Part shown: piece after piece, positions 38,727-51,120 of the stretch
How the letters are laid out: each line of letters begins with the position of its first letter
How positions within the stretch are numbered: position 1 is the stretch's first letter
From: Ophiodon elongatus
Lineage: Eukaryota > Chordata > Actinopteri > Perciformes > Hexagrammidae
Reading direction: 5' to 3'
Assembly (NCBI GenBank): GCA_016806645.1
Contig: JACSYO010000912.1
Span: forward strand, 778,001-842,000
Length of the DNA: 64,000 bases
The notes under the pieces: model-generated
What the model saw: the letters and a program-made list of their open reading frames with translations, nothing else
What the model was told of the DNA's origin: nothing
Databases searched by the model: none
Made by a program: the position numbers and the translations under genes

Positions 38727-38990
38727 TCATTCCGAGAGTTGCCTCTCCTATGTCTGTGGGGTAAATATGAAACGTCAGCAGCAGGCTAGCTTAGCTTAGC
38801 TTAGCATACAGGCTGGACACAGCTATCGTGGCTATGTCCAAAGCGAACAATTTGGCTCTAGCTTCAAGCCAAGAAATAGTCTTTCACATAACCCTCCTAA
38901 AACCATAACATGTGAATTTGTGCTCTTTGATTTTGTATGGATTGAACAAACACAATGTCTTTAATGAGTGAGCTTTGGAGGACTTGTATT
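38727..38990 (+). mobile_element. Fold-back percomorph DNA element, copy B (rearranged)
   Basis: The words GGGGTAAATATGAAAC, GCTAGCTTAGCTTAGCTTAG with CATACAGGCTGG, and GGCTATGTCCAAAGCGAACA belong to the family of copy A (27950-28395). From 38873 the sequence AAGCCAAGAAATAGTCTTTC with ACATAACC repeats copy A at 28274-28300 in the same orientation, continuing to GAGTGAGCTTTGGAGGACTT. Part of the middle is missing compared with copy A. Confidence 0.7.
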
Positions 38991-40195
38991 TGTTTGTGTT
39001 TCAGTTTTGTTACCAATCTCCCCCTTTTCCTGTGCCTATGTTATACACTTTTCAACCAAATTTAGCCCAGTTTTAACCTCTGTGCAAATTTTTTCCATTC
39101 ATTTGTTTCCTTCTACCAATGTTATTTTCTAGTCTTGTTTCAAGTCAAATGGCATGCAGAGAGCTCAATGAAGTTTATTAAGTAGGATGGCTAAACGTGG
39201 CCTTGGGCCTGCAACCTGAATTAATGGTACCTACACAGGAGCCTGTGCGCATTCACCGACACACACACTGTCTCTTGTGGCCTAATTCTACCCCACTGAG
39301 CCCAACCTGCAGATAACTGAAATGAGGTAGCATCATACAATGGCAATAATCATTTAAAATAAAGGTGTTTACTGTGTGTGTATTTGTTTTGGGTCTGTGC
39401 ATATTTGTGCAGGGACAGAGTGGCTGCACGTCAGGGCTATAATAATCCCATCCATATCAAAAAAGCCCTGAGGCTGTAGACAAAGAGTCAAATTCAGCAG
39501 TCCTAATTGCCCTCGTTTTTCGTGAAAAGAAGCAGAGAATCTGATTGTTTTGGACATTTACGGGTGATTCCAGGTACGTGTGATGAAGACAGTGGAGCGA
39601 AATACAAAGGGAGACAGAACAAAACCAAAATGGAAATGAGAAGAGATGTTGGGGGGAGGGGGGTCATTGCTAGAGAGAAAAAAAAACATGAAACTAAATT
39701 TAAGAAAATTAACTTTATCTCAGTTTGCTATTTTAGTGCTTCGCTCTGAATCATGCGGGATTTCTCCTTAGAGTGGAGGCCTGTGGGACTTGTGCTTCAC
39801 ATTTTGCTGGCTAAATATCAGTTTTAATGTGCGCAGGGAAACATTCAAAAAGTCAATAAATTGAAGGTGATGCTAGTTAAGTGGCCTACATCGTATATTT
39901 CTGCTTCAGTGAATTTAATATAGCAACAGTAAAAGACAAATATATACTAGTGGGAACAATACTGAAAAGAAATTAGTGGAAATCACATTTACCAGAACCC
40001 TCCACGTTAACTATATTACAACTCATTATACAAGCAAGGCATTAACCTTCTACCGTTTCGTGTACAAAATAGGCCACCTTCAGAGTCGCCTAAAGGGCTC
40101 TGTGTAAAAGCTACACACAATAACAAATGTGTTATGAACCATTATCTCCTTGCCTGCCAATACATCCTTGCCAGCTTAAAAACCCTCCCCTCAGG
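38991..40195. other. No gene recognised
   Basis: Small frames only. A purine-rich, G-run patch lies at 39645-39664. No repeat family is identified. Confidence 0.5.
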
Positions 40196-40480
40196 GCTAG
40201 ACAATCCAAACAGAGCGGTAGATGTGACGACGTGACCTCTTCCAAAACACGGAGAGGTTGAAGTTCAAAGGTCAGAGCTCGTCTCTGTGCTCGCACCTCA
40301 TCTGGTGGGACACTTGGTTCGGCTGTGCTCCAGGGCTTTGATTTCTATGACCTGATAAGCAGTTAAATACCCTGCCTCGACTCCCAGCTCCACCCCTCAC
40401 ATCCTGTTGTCCAACACTTCTTCCCTGTATCTGCCCTAAAGCAAAGCTCTGTTTAATCTTATTAGTCACATTCACCTTTT
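40196..40480. promoter_or_regulatory. Candidate regulatory segment with a DR1 site
   Basis: A high-complexity segment, relatively GC-rich, with AGTTCAAAGGTCA at 40262-40274: two direct nuclear-receptor half-sites separated by one base. DR1 sites of this form bind HNF4, COUP-TF and RXR heterodimers such as PPAR-RXR. The plus strand also has GATGTGACGACGTGACCTC just upstream, containing a CRE-like TGACG. No coding signal is seen. Binding is inferred from motif match only. Confidence 0.4.
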
Positions 40481-41156
40481 TTTTACTATTCTTTTACTAT
40501 TCTTTCTCTCTTTTGTCTACAAAAAGGATTTTTTTATTTTCAATGTAGCGCTTCCCTTGCCATTCGCCAACCTAATTTGCTGCTGCTTGAGCTATAATAA
40601 TGGCAGATGAATTTCTGCAAAACGATAATGGGTGAATTACTATTTAGACAGTTATTAGCTGCTTATTCCTAGATTTTTGTTTTTCTGAGTCTTGGTATTT
40701 TGTATTTACAAAAAACAAAAAATACGATATGATTAAGATAATGAAGAGAGATCAGTCACAGGAGAGTTTTGGGGGATGCAGGCGAAAGCAGAGAAATGTA
40801 TGTGTGTGTGTGTTCATGTGTGAAAGAGAAAGATACTCATCCATCCTTTGTCATTGATGGCTACACGCTCTGTCATTAACAATAACCTCTGACTCAATGT
40901 ATGACAACATACACCAACAAACTCTATACAGGAAAAAGATGAGACAAAAATGTGAATCTTTTCATTTTACTGACTAAAGCTAAAGTTTTCTTTCAATATG
41001 TGGCCCTTAAGGCAAATCCCTAATCAACAAACTGACACTCTCACACAATATCGAAAACTTCTGGAAGACAAAAGGCTCTGCCAGTCAGACTGCTTATTCA
41101 TCGGCTCTGACATATATTGTTATTTGAAACTGCTGTCAGACAAACTAGACGTGTGT
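40481..41156. other. No gene recognised
   Basis: AT-rich, with a short GT run near 40799-40812. Nothing else is recognised. Confidence 0.5.
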
Positions 41157-41186
41157 CTCGCTCGCTCGCTCGCTCGCTCGCACGCA

Positions 41187-41247
<61 letters not shown>
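41157..41247. repeat. Three-part (CTCG)n(CACG)n(CA)n microsatellite
   Basis: CTCG units at 41157-41180 change into CACG units at 41181-41206 and then a pure CA run to 41247. Each block differs from its neighbour by a single base per unit. Ala-Arg-Ser and Thr-His frames are artefacts. Confidence 0.97.
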
Positions 41248-41249
<2 letters not shown>

Positions 41250-41699
41250 CATGTCAAAGAGGCCAGTCATCCATAAAACTGAGCAAATCAACACTAACAG
41301 CTAAATTAGAGCACTTGATTTTCCAAGAGAATGAAAAGTTTTGCTTTATACATTTATTAAAGCACTTAGTTAGATAACAATTATCATTGGTATTCATTAC
41401 ATTTTGAATATTTTCTTATTGAATTTTTGAAATGACAGCCATCCATACAAAAGGCTTTTTCTGATGAGAAAATGTGTTTAAAAAAAATTAAAAAATAAAA
41501 ATTTCACAGGGCCCTAAAAAAGATTTATTTTGACCAGGAGAGACTATGAGACTGATGAGACCAGCTACAGTGTGCTTCAATGGAAGCATTTAAAGAGGTG
41601 TGGACTGTCTCCTTGGACTCATAGTATCTGCGCCAAACTTTCCGAACAGGACTGATCTGATCAGTGCTTCTTAACTTCAGTACTAGCCTGTACCATGAA
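41248..41699. other. No gene recognised
   Basis: An AT-rich stretch, then from about 41580 sequence that may be a decayed upstream part of the LINE tail that follows. Confidence 0.4.
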
Positions 41700-41915
41700 A
41701 GCTTCCTTGTGTAGGTATTCTGGGTACGTCCCAGAGGAAGGAGACCCTGGGGCAGACCCAGAACATGCTCGAGGGATTAAATATCCCATTTGATTCCCAA
41801 GTAAGTGCTGAAGGATGCGGCAGGGGAAAAGGATGCCTGAGCTACCTTACTGCCAATTCGACCCAGACCTGGATATGGGTTGGAAAATGGACAGATGGAA
41901 TAGATGAACAAATAA
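41700..41915 (+). mobile_element. Rex3/RTE-like LINE tail, copy B
   Basis: One frame reads GRRPWGRPRTCSRD, a stop, then ISHL (41741-41794), corresponding to the family motif GRPRTRWRDYVSRL near the ORF C-terminus. Downstream, TTACTGCCAATTCGACCCAG and ACCTGGATATGG match the conserved 3' tail (CTGCTGCC…CGACCC…GGATAA) and end in ATGGACAGATGG. The copy is truncated and decayed. The overlapping 81-codon frame at 41765-42010 is in a different frame and is not a gene. Confidence 0.75.
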
Positions 41916-44660
41916 GTTACAATTTCTATGAACCCTCATTGTCCATTGAAGATGGTAACCAAGATGATACACAAACGTACATAGACGAAAAATCGTCAAA
42001 GACAGGGTAAACCAGTGGCACTGGTTTGTCAGATTGACTTAACAGCTACACACTCCTCATGTCCATATTAAGACGTGAGTTGCAGTACGCTGTAGCTAAG
42101 AGGACAGTATCAGATTATGCTGTCAAAGCTTACAATCCACAGAGATGTCAATCATCCGTCTCACTAGTGACAGATGACCTCTATCATATCCCACTTTCTT
42201 CTCTGTATCTGTACTGCACTTCTCTCTCCTCTCTGTTACTGTCACCCGCTCTGTTTGCCTGTCTCTAACCATCTTGCCTTGAACCACATCCTTCTGTCTC
42301 CCTTCCCATCATATTTTTCTCTATTGCTCTGTCATTCTTTCAACCTCTCTCCATCATTCTGCCTCTTCAGCTCACCTGCTTGTTCAGCATCTCCCTTTCC
42401 ACCCCAGATCTGTTATTCCCTCTTGTTCTCCTAATCCAATCAAAGCCACCTTCTCATCTCCTCCTCCTCTCTGTTTTCTCTCTTCCATTCTGCCATCACT
42501 ACCTGCGCCTCCCACTCCCACTCTACTCTCTCTGCATGTTTAAGTTACCCTCGCTTGTTTTTGCATTTCGTCTTGTTCTGGAAGCGCTCATGCAGGATTC
42601 AGCCCGTTAAAGGCCATCTGTTAGCTGATCTGACAGGGCTGAGTATGGCTGTAACACTGGCAGTGACCACCAGCACTGGCACAGTCCAGTGTCTGGCTGT
42701 GGCAGGGCAACCTAACAGCCAAACAGACAGCCAGTTTTCACACTGTGTTCATGAACAGTCAGATTGTTCATTTGCAGGCATCTGGCGAAGATGGATTGTG
42801 GTTTAGAACAAGGATGAGGTGAATTGATCTGGGACGAGCAAATAGCTCCTGTACACATTTTGTCCTCACTTCCCTTTATTCTCCTTCATCCTTTCTCTCT
42901 CGTCCTCCTCAACCTTCAATCCAAGAAAGAAGCACTTCAACAACACTAACACAGTGTCCGTTTTGCCCTCCTTTGCAATCAGGTTAGCCGGGAAAAAAGG
43001 TTTGAAATTGCTTAATGCTTTGGGAACTAAATTAGTGTTCTTGTGTTAATCCTGGTTTCTGGAGCCAAACCTGCAAGAACTGCTTTCCTTCATAACACAC
43101 AGACCATGGTTCATGCAAATATGCATATGGCTTCAGATTAAAAGCATACAAAAAGCCCAAACAAACAACTGGCACACATTGTAGGTTAAGTACATTTAAC
43201 GAATTCAAACTGGCTTTCTCTGGGAGTATGAATTTACACTTGATACACATTCTGTTTGACAAAGGGGATTTTCTCAAATGGAGGTCAGTTTACTCGTCAT
43301 GAGATGCAGTTCTCAAGCTGGAGAACTTTATATACTTATGTTTCTCAGAAGGCACATTAAACGTCTCTGCGTACCTACGCATAGAAGCATGTTATGGGTA
43401 GCCGCAGGCTACAGAGGCTCAATCTCAACGACACGTTGTGCGGACCTGCACGTCCAGTAAATAGATTGGTTGATTCAACTCCCATTGAGAGGCAGCTCTG
43501 AAACAGAGATGAAAAAACGAATTAAAATGTACTACATACAAGTGTAAAAGAAACAGCCACGTTGACATATCCAAGCAACTCCTGTGTACATTCCTATGAG
43601 AGCAGCGCAGAGATGCATTATCACAGCTTCAGCCTGTGAAAGCAGTTGGATATCATCCTCTGTACCGCTGAAGCGAGCTCCTTGAAGACTGAGAAAATGA
43701 CTCCGATGATGTCATCAAGTATATATTGGATTGGGCTTGAAACTTTTAACAAAAAGACTGCATTACAAACTAGGGTATAATTTTTTTTAAAGGCAAGAGC
43801 ATTTACAAGACACAGAGGGCCAAAGAAAAGTAGCATTGTGGGCAATGTAGGATCTTGACCCTTAAAACAGCTTGTTCGAGTGCGGAAAAGTCAGTGAAAC
43901 TGGGAGGTGTATCATCTTAATGCTTTAAATGGGCACTCCTCTTCGCCTCACTTGAGTAACCTGGCTACAATTTCCCCACTCATAAACTGGGAGCATAGGG
44001 TTTGAAAGCAGGCAGGCACGGAGAGATGCCATCCATTTGCATGATGGGAAGTGAAGGATCTGGGATGTTTGTCCTGACTGGTACTTGTCATATAGTTTTG
44101 CACTTGTTTGTACAAAATGACAGAGGTAGTTGTGTGAAGAATAGGGGAATTTCTTTTTGAGAGAATCAAATCAAATCCTTCACACTTGATACTTCATCAA
44201 ACCCAGGGAACCGCTGCGTGAAGTAAGATTTTTGGTTTTGGAAAGCAACACAACTGTTGGACGCAGCCCACCTTAATTGAGATGTCGAAAAGGTGTGCGG
44301 GTGTTTCATACACTTTTTGAACATCTGACAAGCATTCTGGTTGATGCATACTGACACTTTCAGTCTCAGATCAGAGCAAGACACACAATATTGGCCATAA
44401 TTAATGTTAACAAAAGCCACTGAACAACAACACTCCATTACTAATGAGTCACGCATGCAGGTAACAAGCAATTATTATTAATATTGTGTGCTTTTCTACC
44501 CAGATAGAGTTTGACTAGATTGTATTATTCATATTAGACTGTACATAATGTGATTAAGGATTTGATTAAGCATTGTTTATTCTGCCCATAGACAAGGTAG
44601 CTTGTTATCAAAGGGGGTTTGGTTTCAGAAAAGAAAAAGAGATCTTACTTCTGTGGGACT
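41916..44660. other. Non-coding stretch with pyrimidine-rich tract
   Basis: The plus strand is pyrimidine-rich from about 42180 to 42540, giving Leu/Ser/Pro-rich spurious frames. Beyond that, small frames on both strands have no domains, and no repeat family is identified. Confidence 0.5.
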
Positions 44661-44686
44661 ACACACACACACACACACACACACAC
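44661..44686. repeat. (CA)n microsatellite, 26 bp
   Basis: Uninterrupted AC run. Confidence 0.96.
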
Positions 44687-45737
44687 TTTCACAAATAACC
44701 AAACTTCAAACAAAAGCCCAAAAGAAAGCCACTGGTGACTGGTTTGAAATCAGTTGATTTGGCAATTAGCATGGTTTAGTAGGTGCTTTGCTGAAAAGCT
44801 TTGTATTGATTTGCTTTTATGTGAAGTTGGAATTCACATCACAAAAAAGAATACAATCAGGGCTTCCATGATTGTATGATTTGCAAGTGATTGCCTTAAT
44901 TAGAGCTCAAACCAAATATCGACGGTGCATCTAAAAACTCACAGTGTGTCATTGGTAAACTCAAACGGCTTCCGACTACTAATCAACTTTGCTCATATCA
45001 CTTTCTTCCGGAGGTAAATTTTCGATTAAGAGAGGAGAGATTTCCTCCTCGTTATTAAAAATGTTGACATTTAAGCTGCAGTTTCCATCTAAAGATAATT
45101 GCCTTCACTGTCTTAAAGCTCTTAAGGTAATACTGCATACGTTGTCTATTACTAAACTTGGCTTCGCTTGTACATGTGACACAGAATCCAATTTAGAAGA
45201 GGGAACAGAGTCACTCTTTCCATGTAATCTTTAATAACAAAATATCTCATACGCAGTGCTTCAGCGGGTTATTCTGAGAAAGAGTTGGGATTAACTGTCA
45301 CAGGTGTTCTCACAAGGAGCAAACAGAGCAAATATCTGTGTTTGATCTCTTCATAAGATAACCATGAATAATTCCATAAGGACATCGTGCCATCTATTGT
45401 CAGAGCTCCCATGTTGCTCCATTTATCTGTTTCATACACAAGTTGATAAATATAAAAGAAACAGAATAAAGTGATTCTTGCTTTTCATGTATGATCAAAT
45501 GGGCTTTTATTGAATTTGTTTACACCCCAGGTTCAATTATGTTATCAATGAGCTACAAGCAGCAACATGGCTTTGGAAATATAAACTGATGGCTGTGGTA
45601 GAAGGATAAAAGTGAACACTATTGTAGCTTTGGGCATGCATGCTTGCCAGCAGATAGTGTAACAGAATCAAGTGATCAACGATAGCTTTACTCAAAATCA
45701 AATCTATTCATGCAATCCAAAATTTGTTTGCCTCATA
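44687..45737. other. No gene recognised
   Basis: The 81-codon frame at 44989-45234 has no recognised domain. No repeat is identified. Confidence 0.5.
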
Positions 45738-45850
45738 GGGCCAACCAGGCTACCGGTTTCCACCTGTTTCCACTGTTTATGCTAAGCTTAGCTAACCAGC
45801 TGCCAGTAGCTTTTTATTTACCGTACAGAATGTTATTATGGTGTCGTCAC
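45738..45850 (-). mobile_element. Fold-back percomorph DNA element, copy C (fragment)
   Basis: Read on the plus strand, CCAACCAGGCTACCGGTTTC, CACCTGTTTCCACTGTTTAT, GCTAAGCTTAGCTAACCAGC and TTTTTATTTACCGTACAG are the complement of the core of the family seen in copies A and B. Only the central part is present. Confidence 0.75.
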
Positions 45851-46730
45851 ACAGGAAACCTCTGGAAGAACATTATCAGCTTAACATTGAATCCCCTACT
45901 AAAATTGTATGGTATGACGGCATACATACCATGACATCAGTTCATACTTAGCAGGAAAATATGAAATATTTTGTTTTACTTCATGTTTTTGAGAACATAT
46001 TATGAGGAATTTGTTTCATAGCTTTTAGTGTGCAGATACACATTCCATGTCTTAATCAATGACAAAGATAAATTACTTTCAAAACAGAATGAAGTGTTTT
46101 AAATAGACAATTGTGGAGAAAATAAATGTGTTTGGGAATTACTGTGTTTGGGGACATGACGGGATAAATGAGACTTGTGAGTTGCGTTAACAGATATTTG
46201 ATATAGTTTTTGCTATTGTTAATGCAGACCCCATTTATTTTAAATCATCAAGTATTTACTCCATCCTTTGATTCTCTATTCACTTTAGAGGCATGTGAGA
46301 AAACAAAGTTCTCTTCAAATAATTTCGGGAAACAGGCAGTGAGTAATTGATGTACAAATTGTCTTTAAAGGGTGAATTATTCCTGTAACGTGTCAATGAG
46401 ATTAAACAAAATTATTTCCCACCACTTGCAGGGTTCAATTGAGGAAACCGTGTGAAACATTCCCCCGTGACTCCCGAATATCCTTTTTGTCCATCTGGCA
46501 CCCGGCAAAGGTCAACAAGACTGAGGGAAAGGAAAGGTGTCTCAGCTGACTAACATGCTCTGTGGCTGGATGTGCATACCTCTATCCTCACATGCTTGGC
46601 TTGTGATATCCGGCTTTTGAGTGGCAAGTGTATGCTTTTGATTTGAAGATGTTTCTCCCCTCTGGGTGGGCAAAGTCTACAAAGTCATAACACAGCACAA
46701 TGGGCTCCTTGTTGTCAGATGATTGCAGAC
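45851..46730. other. No gene recognised
   Basis: AT-rich sequence with no motif or open frame of note. Confidence 0.5.
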
Positions 46731-46754
46731 GTGTGTGTGTGTGTGTGTGTGTGT
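46731..46754. repeat. (GT)n microsatellite, 24 bp
   Basis: Uninterrupted GT run. Confidence 0.95.
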
Positions 46755-48470
46755 TGAGGAGAAGCTAAACACTAAAACATAACGGCACAGTTTTTTTCTG
46801 TTCATTAGGCTTACTGTAGGCGCTGTGAAAAACACTTATGATGGTACAGGAAACGCAGATTTTTACAAATTCCACAACGATCTGCATTTTTATTATTTAA
46901 TTATGCAATTCTGCATGCGCTTTCCACATGGCGGAAGTCATATGAACTCTTCCTCTAAGATATATACACCAGAAATTCTTGGCTGCAGATAATTCAGTCG
47001 CCTGTCATTGTCATGCAGTGAAGACGTTGGGAGACACTTTTGTCTAGTTCTTACTCATCAGTTCTGGCTAACTATAAAAGACTCACAATACATGTAATTT
47101 AAGACTCTTCCTAGCAACATTACGCCGACAAACAACCCATAATGCAACATTCCCAGAAGGAGCTGGTGTTGCCCCAGTCCCATCTCAATTAAAAAATTAT
47201 CTGATGTTCGTAATACATACATGTCTAATCCTCAAATATATTACTACTTCCATTATTTAAAACACAATTTAGAGAATATGATATCATATTCTGCTCGAGA
47301 TAATACAGCAATTGATTTTTTTCATTGTGAAAAGTAAGAAAGGAAAGAGTGGCTCTGGTATGCGCTACATTTTCAAGGTTGAAAGGAGTGACATAGTTTC
47401 TTGGTTCAGACTACAGAGCCTCCATGTTGATGTACACTCCACAGCACGTTTTGAATATGTCCATTCTGCACAATGTGATTGGTTGATGCATTTATTCGCG
47501 GTGCAAAGCTTCTATATGGAAATGTGCGACATTATTTGCTATTGCATCTCACTTTCTTGCTGACTCATCCACACTTGCCCACAAGAAGCAAATTGTGCAA
47601 AAAGTCTCGTCAAAAAAATAAATAAATAAATAAAAAGAAAGCAGGGGGAATATTGGGATGATCCATAAATCTGTGGAATGGAATAAGAAAGCGAGATGTT
47701 TCTTTCTTTCTCAAAAGGAAACTTTCACCAAAGAGCTTGTCCCACTCTCCATAGAACAGACGATGAGCTTCCTCTCCTCTCTTCTCTCTTCCTTACAGTA
47801 CAATAATTCTAATTATGTTCAGACAACTAAACATGCCAGCTCTAACGACAGCACAGATATGGGGAAATTGGCTCATTTGCACAATAATAAATGTAGGTTT
47901 GAGCCCATAGAAAGCCTATTAACATTTAAATGATACAAGGACGTTATCTCGAAAGTGTGTGCTTATCCAGGGTGGCTTTCTGCGGGAATGTGCAGAGAAT
48001 GATCAAACAGCCATGCGTCTGCCTATGCCCCGCACTCCTCAGTCTTAACACTGACAACCCCGCTGACAGTGCTGTGTAATTGGGGGGGTTGCTGAGGAGC
48101 ACCCAGATCAGGATGGTATAGTGGAGGAGGGGCGAAGAAGTGCGAGGTGGGAATGTGAGGGGGAAGTGGAACCTTGGAGGGGAGGGAGAGGAGCCGGAGG
48201 TCTATTACATGCCTGCTCAGGGTCTACACCTCAAGGATGTCAGGGAAACTTCAAACTGAAGATGGACACAAGCACACAAAGACAATACCAATGAAATGCA
48301 TCCAACAAAGTAAAGATTCCCTGGAGAGATGTTAACATGCCTTTAGGGGTTGGCAATTATTTACAATTTAAATTTGTTTTTCTTCTTTTTTTTTTCTTAA
48401 CAAACTAAGCCCACAAAGACAAAGAAATCATCAACTTTTACCAAATTCACTCAGACACCAAGGATCCTCT
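46755..48470. other. No gene recognised
   Basis: Contains (AAAT)n at 47617-47634 and a G-rich patch at 48080-48200. Open frames at 47312-47563 and 47658-47933 have no domains. Confidence 0.5.
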
Positions 48471-48745
48471 CTGACGGGACACTTGCGATGGCGAGGTATT
48501 GCTTGGCCAGCAAGCGGGTCTTTCAGCCATTTTACTTGTGCTTACATTCTCCTCATATGGAATACTATGAAAATAATTATTCTGCTAATGTTCCCTTTTT
48601 TTTGACGGCTGCCTTGCTGAACGTTTGTGTCTCTCACAAGTTTGGAGTCCACACCGACAGTGTTGCTGCTGCCGGCTTCCTTTTACATAGGGCCGAAAGC
48701 ATGCCTTTCATAATGGCCGGAGTGTTTCTTTTAATTTAATTATCA
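48471..48745. other. Candidate conserved non-coding DNA
   Basis: A high-complexity block with an 83-codon frame on the plus strand (48488-48739). It includes CCAGCAAGCGGGTCTTTCAG, ATACTATGAAAATAATTATT and ATAATGGCCGGAGTGTTTC followed by TTTTAATTTAATTATC. The frame does not resemble any protein I know. The texture is that of a conserved non-coding element. Not proven. Confidence 0.3.
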
Positions 48746-49995
48746 TTTCAGTTATATTTTTTTCTAAATGAAAAAGGTTAAGAGGCATATGCTCATTCGT
48801 AAAAGGATTAATCCATATTTAAAATCCAGTCCTCGAATGATCTATGAAGTCACAACACTGTCATGCAAATATTTAAGAATAAAAGCGTCCTAGGATTCTG
48901 CTCACAGAAAGACACAAGAGGGCTTGTTTTGAAACAGAAACAGGAATGTCGAGTTAAAATTGTATATTTGAATTTCATATCTGTGACAGACACCAGACAT
49001 CAAAACTGTGCGTCAAGCGGAAAAATTGTTGAGACACAGCTGACGCAAACTCCATTTTTATTTGCAAATGCTGCCATGTCGATAGTTTACCTGTGTCTGA
49101 AGGGGACTCGCGCATTTACTGTGGGAGCTCAGGAAATCAGTTTTAATTTTTAAACATTGTGTTAAACAATGTATGCTTCACATGCCATCCAGTGTTTAAA
49201 CAGGATGTAAGCTGGAACTTAGGGTCAACTATGTTCATAGTCATAATGGTTGACACAGTGTCTCATTTTGTAAAGAGCAAGAAAGAAATTAATTTCCATG
49301 TAAAAATTGATGATGCAGTTCATCCTGAAATGCCACTTTCTACTTCCTGCAGAGACTTCACTCTTCATTTTGTCCAACTTGATCCCGTAATTATGGAACT
49401 CTGCAGTGCCTTGAATTTAAAGATACACCTGTAGCATAAAAGCATTGCCATTTCCTTTGCTATTACTCATTTGGCCTTTAAGCTGCTAAAACATGATGAC
49501 ATGCTATTACACTTGAAATGCCATATATTTTGTAATGTGACAGTAACAAAAAAAAGACATGGAACAGAAGTCAAATTAGAACTTTATATTCTGATTATTT
49601 CTGATATTTCTCAGTGTGGGTTCAGTGGAGTGTGTGGCTCTGCAGTAAGGTATGTAAGAAATAATGTGCCTCTCCAAACATAGAATGGAGTTTCAGGGAT
49701 GGCTTTTGGTTTCCAAACATACGTTTGCCTCCATTTTTATTATATATATATATATAAAATATCTCACTTAATATAAGACACTCAACTAATGAGGATTATT
49801 TCAGTTAAATCGAGAATGGTTTAAAGAGAATGCATTTTGAATATCATGTCAATTGAAAAAAAGCTCATTATGATACACAAGTCTTCCTAATACTCGTGAA
49901 ATTTTGCTCAAAATAGCTCAAAATGAGCTTCCCCAGCAAATTTCACGATCATTTTGTCCTTGAAAGGTCTAAATATTACATCTTATTTCAAAAAT
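48746..49995. other. No gene recognised
   Basis: Three open frames on the plus strand follow one another (48863-49153, 49159-49434, 49471-49683), the last two in one frame. None shows a known domain, and codon content looks like translated AT-rich DNA. A short (TA)n lies at 49738-49756. Confidence 0.45.
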
Positions 49996-50100
49996 AATTC
50001 TTACCAAACAAATTGATTGTAAACTGAATATATTTGGACCGATTAATTGATTAATTGAGAAAGTAAATGTTGAATGATGAATTGACATGGAAAGTTAGTA
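49996..50100 (-). mobile_element. hAT-type MITE fragment, copy 3
   Basis: The words TTGTAAACTGAATATATTTG and GACCGATTAATTGATTAATT with GAGAAAGTAAATGTTG correspond to the internal and terminal parts of the 'GATTAATC' family. It is a short degraded fragment just before copy 4. Confidence 0.55.
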
Positions 50101-50139
50101 ACGGCCCCGTATTAAAAATGATTCAATAAATTGATGCTA

Positions 50140-50384
50140 AAGTTAGAGTTAAAACAATTTGTTGATTAATCAACTAGTTTTTCGACAGCAAACTATTTTG
50201 ATAATCAGTTATTAGAAACCAGTCCAGCTAATTGTTTGTGAGGATTTTTTAAACTTTTAATTTTTTTTGTTTTATCTCATGTGAAAGTTATTTGCCATCA
50301 TTATTTTCCCCTACTTTTTGACATTTTATAGACCAAACAACTAATTGACAAAATTGGTTAATCTACAACTAAATTGACAATGTC
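50140..50384 (-). mobile_element. hAT-type MITE of the 'GATTAATC' family, copy 4
   Basis: It starts with AAAACAATTTGTTGATTAAT and CAACTAGTTTTTCGACAG, continues CAAACTATTTTGATAATCAG, and ends TTTATAGACCAAACAACTAA before TTAATCTACAACTAAATTG. This is the inverted arrangement compared with the copies at 3987 and 27173. It has no coding capacity and visible decay. Confidence 0.75.
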
Positions 50385-51093
50385 TGGGTGTGTTTTTTAG
50401 CTAATTGTATGATTGCATATCCGTGTGGATGTATGTAGACAGCTCTGGGTCAAATGATGTCAGCACCCACTGCGATAATAAGCAGTGTGCATCATGACAA
50501 GAACACACACTCACACTCTCTATTCACCCTCTTTTTCCCTCTGGTGGGAACGCAGTTTACCTCTTCAACCCACATTACCATACCAATAGTGAGAAGACAG
50601 CTAAAGCTAGTCTGTCAAAGGTATTTTAATTACCAATTAGAAAGTTGGCTGCCTATGAGTGAGCTAATTCAATATCTTCACTCTCTTTCTTACTTTCTCA
50701 TACTGCACCTACACACAGAGGTGTATAGCCCGGAGCACAAGGTCCCCTGGTGCCGTAGCCTTGATAAACAATGTCTCATTCAGCTCCATATGAATAATTA
50801 AGGGTTGAGTGTTGAGAAAAGAGGACACTTGTTTATTCAGAGAATAGCCTTGTCGGTGGCTGTATACCAGCAGTACAGAGATGCCAGAGGAGCTTATGGC
50901 CTGCCTGTGACATTATCTAAATGGCACACTTACAAAAGATGTATGAACACACAACGATCTTCTGCATGCGCACTGTGCCACACTAAAAAACATTCATGAA
51001 TGATAAACGAAGTGGATAAATACTGTGGTAAATATGAAATATTGATGCGGCTTTGGCAGACGAGGCATGTGGTGTTCTTATTAAGACTGTCCC
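50385..51093. other. No gene recognised
   Basis: The 115-codon frame at 50454-50801 is one of the longer ones in the window but has no recognisable domain, signal peptide or splice context. Confidence 0.5.
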
Positions 51094-51120
51094 TGTGTGT
51101 GTGTGTGTGTGTGTGTGTGT
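51094..51120. repeat. (GT)n microsatellite, 27 bp
   Basis: Uninterrupted TG run. Confidence 0.96.

Noticed and set aside
42174..42610. Leu/Ser-rich open frames
   Set aside because: Pyrimidine-rich tract artefact, no domain.
48863..49683. Three consecutive plus-strand open frames
   Set aside because: They change frame or are split by stops; composition is like translated AT-rich DNA, and no family is recognised.
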